Below are positions 60,904-62,613 of a stretch of DNA of 62,613 bases, piece by piece. The stretch is from NCBI GenBank assembly GCA_002358575.1, contig DEPD01000035.1, positions 1 through 62,613 of the forward strand, in the 5' to 3' direction. The stretch is from Lachnospiraceae bacterium UBA3401 (GTDB taxonomy: Bacteria; Bacillota; Clostridia; Lachnospirales; Lachnospiraceae). Below the pieces are notes generated by a model, which was given only the letters and a program-made list of their open reading frames with translations, had not been told where the DNA came from and did no database searches. The translations under genes and the position numbers were made by a program. The number at the start of each line of letters is the position of its first letter. The stretch's first letter is position 1.

Positions 60904-62586
60904 ATGAAAAATGTCGAGAATAAAAGTTTACTTAAAATTCAGTTTAAAATTGCTTTAAAAGTGAATTTAAATAAAGAAAATACGATGGACAGGCCTGCAT
61001 TGCCGGATATAATTGACAGCAGTGCAGTTCTCACCAAAAAAGCTGCAAAAATATTGGGAGTCAAGGAGACAGATGTCTCAGCACTTTGTATTTTAAAACA
61101 TTCCATAGACGCCAGAAAGAAGCCACAACTTTTTCAGGTTTATACAGTTGGTGTAACTTTATGTAATAAAAAGCTGGAAGAAAAAGTAATAAGGCGCTGC
61201 AAAGACAAGTCGCTTGCTATTTATATGCAAAATCCATATACTTTTCCATCAACAGGCAAGACAAAGTTATCTTTTCGCCCTGTGGTGATTGGCACAGGTC
61301 CAGCGGGACTTTTTTGTGGATATATGCTTGCAAAGCACGGCTATCAGCCTATTTTGCTAGAGCGTGGTTTTGATGTGGACGCCCGCACAAAAGATGTGGA
61401 AGCATATTGGAATGGGGGCAGCTTAAATCCTGAATCCAATGTGCAATTTGGTGAGGGCGGTGCAGGAACTTTTTCTGATGGAAAGCTTAACACATTGGTG
61501 AAGGATAAACAGGGGAGAAATCAAGAAGTATTGCGTATTTTTGTGCAGTTTGGCGCGCCGGAGCACATTTTATATGAAAGCAAACCACATATTGGAACAG
61601 ATGTTTTGAGGCAGATTGTCATTAACCTGCGCAACGCGATTATAGAATATGGCGGTGAAGTTCGATTTGGATCAAAGGTGACAGGATTTCAGGTAAAGAA
61701 GAACACTTTGTGTGCTGTTGAAGTCAATAATAGTGAGTGGATTCAAACAGCTCAGGCAGTGTTAGCGATTGGACACAGCGCTAGAGATACGTTTACATAT
61801 CTCAATGAAATTCATGTGCCTATGGAGGCAAAAGCTTTTGCGGTCGGAATGCGGGTGGAACACCCACAATGCATTATCAATGAAAGTATGTATGGCAAAG
61901 AACAAGGCAATCAATTGCCAGCAGCACCATACAAACTGACAGCGCAGACAAGTACAGGGCGTAGTGTTTATTCCTTTTGCATGTGTCCAGGCGGTTTTGT
62001 AGTGAATGCGTCGAGTGAACCAGAGCAGATTGCGGTGAATGGTATGAGTTATGCGGCGCGCAATGGCAGACATGCAAACAGTGCTGTTATTGTGCAGGTC
62101 ACCCCAAAGGACTTTGGAGCAGAGGAACCGCTTGCAGGAATTGCTTTTCAGAGACAACTTGAAAAAAAGGCTTATTTGATTGGAAGTGGAAAGGTTCCAG
62201 TACAGTATTATGAAGATTATGTAAAGAATGTCTCGTCTGAAAATAGAGAGAATTGCGAGAAGCCATGTATGAAGGGGGCATATCAACTGACAAATCTGAG
62301 AGGACTATTACCGCCTGATTGCGAAGCGGCATTTTTGGAAGGAATGGAACAGTTTGACAAGACGATACCAGGATTTGCCGGGAAAGAGACAATTTTGTCT
62401 GGAATTGAAAGTCGGACTTCCTCACCAGTGCGAATACACAGAGATGAGACGCTGCAAAGTCCTGCGATAAAGGGCTTGTATCCATGCGGAGAAGGAGCTG
62501 GATATGCCGGCGGCATCACTTCCGCAGCGATGGACGGCATCTTAATTGCAGAGAAAATCGCACAGGAGTTCTGCCCATTTCTTTGA
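60904..62586 (+). CDS. NAD(P)/FAD-dependent oxidoreductase (FAD dehydrogenase family)
   Basis: 560 residues. An N-terminal domain of about 120 residues (IKFK-like start, AAKILGVKETDVSALCILK) precedes the Rossmann FAD site VIGTGPAGLFCGYMLAKHG. QFGEGGAGTFSDGKLNT and the C-terminal GLYPCGEGAGYAGGITSAAMDG define this family of uncharacterised dehydrogenases found in nearly all Clostridia. Substrate unknown. 12 bases after the HI0933-type gene and probably cotranscribed. The gene is complete; only 27 bases remain to the window end. Confidence 0.9.
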   Translation: MKNVENKSLLKIQFKIALKVNLNKENTMDRPALPDIIDSSAVLTKKAAKILGVKETDVSALCILKHSIDARKKPQLFQVYTVGVTLCNKKLEEKVIRRCKDKSLAIYMQNPYTFPSTGKTKLSFRPVVIGTGPAGLFCGYMLAKHGYQPILLERGFDVDARTKDVEAYWNGGSLNPESNVQFGEGGAGTFSDGKLNTLVKDKQGRNQEVLRIFVQFGAPEHILYESKPHIGTDVLRQIVINLRNAIIEYGGEVRFGSKVTGFQVKKNTLCAVEVNNSEWIQTAQAVLAIGHSARDTFTYLNEIHVPMEAKAFAVGMRVEHPQCIINESMYGKEQGNQLPAAPYKLTAQTSTGRSVYSFCMCPGGFVVNASSEPEQIAVNGMSYAARNGRHANSAVIVQVTPKDFGAEEPLAGIAFQRQLEKKAYLIGSGKVPVQYYEDYVKNVSSENRENCEKPCMKGAYQLTNLRGLLPPDCEAAFLEGMEQFDKTIPGFAGKETILSGIESRTSSPVRIHRDETLQSPAIKGLYPCGEGAGYAGGITSAAMDGILIAEKIAQEFCPFL

Positions 62587-62613
62587 AATAAAGCTACCGC
62601 AATCCCACTGGCT

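Overview
The window looks like a piece of chromosome from an anaerobic, endospore-forming, rod-shaped Firmicute, most likely a Lachnospiraceae member (Clostridia). The basis is the gene set: MutS/MutL, MreBCD with MinCDE and RodA, YqfC/YqfD and a SpoVB/MurJ-type flippase, NfnAB, formate-THF ligase, SepF with YlmE, together with strong Shine-Dalgarno sites and moderate-to-low GC. Every gene I can support lies on the + strand, so the window is probably one leading-strand arm.

Layout. 1-1.6 kb: a decayed GH36 alpha-galactosidase remnant with a frameshift and a foreign C-terminus. 1.8-9.6 kb: mutS-mutL-EcsC-miaA-PLP lyase. 9.7-20.4 kb: a cell-shape and division cluster, radC-mreB-mreC-mreD-PBP2-minC-minD-minE-rodA, followed by mgsA and a lipoprotein DD-carboxypeptidase. 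20.6-27.6 kb: a small P-loop protein, an HlyD-like protein with ylmE and sepF, aroB, lspA, an RluD-type pseudouridine synthase and a cytidylate-kinase-like protein. 27.9-37.8 kb: ftsK, fhs, a zinc-ribbon/TPR protein, nfnA-nfnB, a small membrane protein and rlmH. 37.9-53.8 kb: an accessory-looking stretch with a methyltransferase, ADP-ribosylglycohydrolase, DUF4253 protein, two lipoproteins, a DIP1984 protein, a very large exonuclease/RecQ/UvrD fusion, an internally duplicated unknown protein, an RtcB RNA ligase, a membrane-anchored permuted-papain-like protein, an LRR protein and a bacteriohemerythrin. 53.9-62.6 kb: conserved yqfC-yqfD-phoH-ybeY-flippase, a small anchored protein and two FAD-dependent oxidoreductases.

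The most distinctive non-coding signal is a dispersed family of structured palindromic elements in the intergenic gaps. I found about ten copies, in both orientations, near 20.5, 21.1, 22.7, 24.15, 24.23, 27.65-27.87 (three in tandem), 36.78 and 40.6 kb. All share a core made of an outer stem, an unpaired purine-rich strand close to RGGAAATAT, and a short inner hairpin. They come in two types that differ in the hairpins attached to the core. Other non-coding signals are three tandem hairpins with near-identical loops between minC and minD, a perfect 19-bp hairpin before nfnA, a short inverted-repeat family ending in GTTCCTWA, and a tRNA T-arm look-alike before the large helicase gene.

How the genes work together: the 9.7-20.4 kb block supplies rod shape (MreBCD, RodA, PBP2), septum placement (MinCDE) and wall trimming (carboxypeptidase), and SepF, FtsK and the flippase add further division and wall functions. 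MutS/MutL, RadC and the helicase fusion are DNA-maintenance functions. MiaA, the pseudouridine synthase, RlmH, YbeY and RtcB act on RNA. NfnAB and Fhs point to fermentative, one-carbon anaerobic metabolism.
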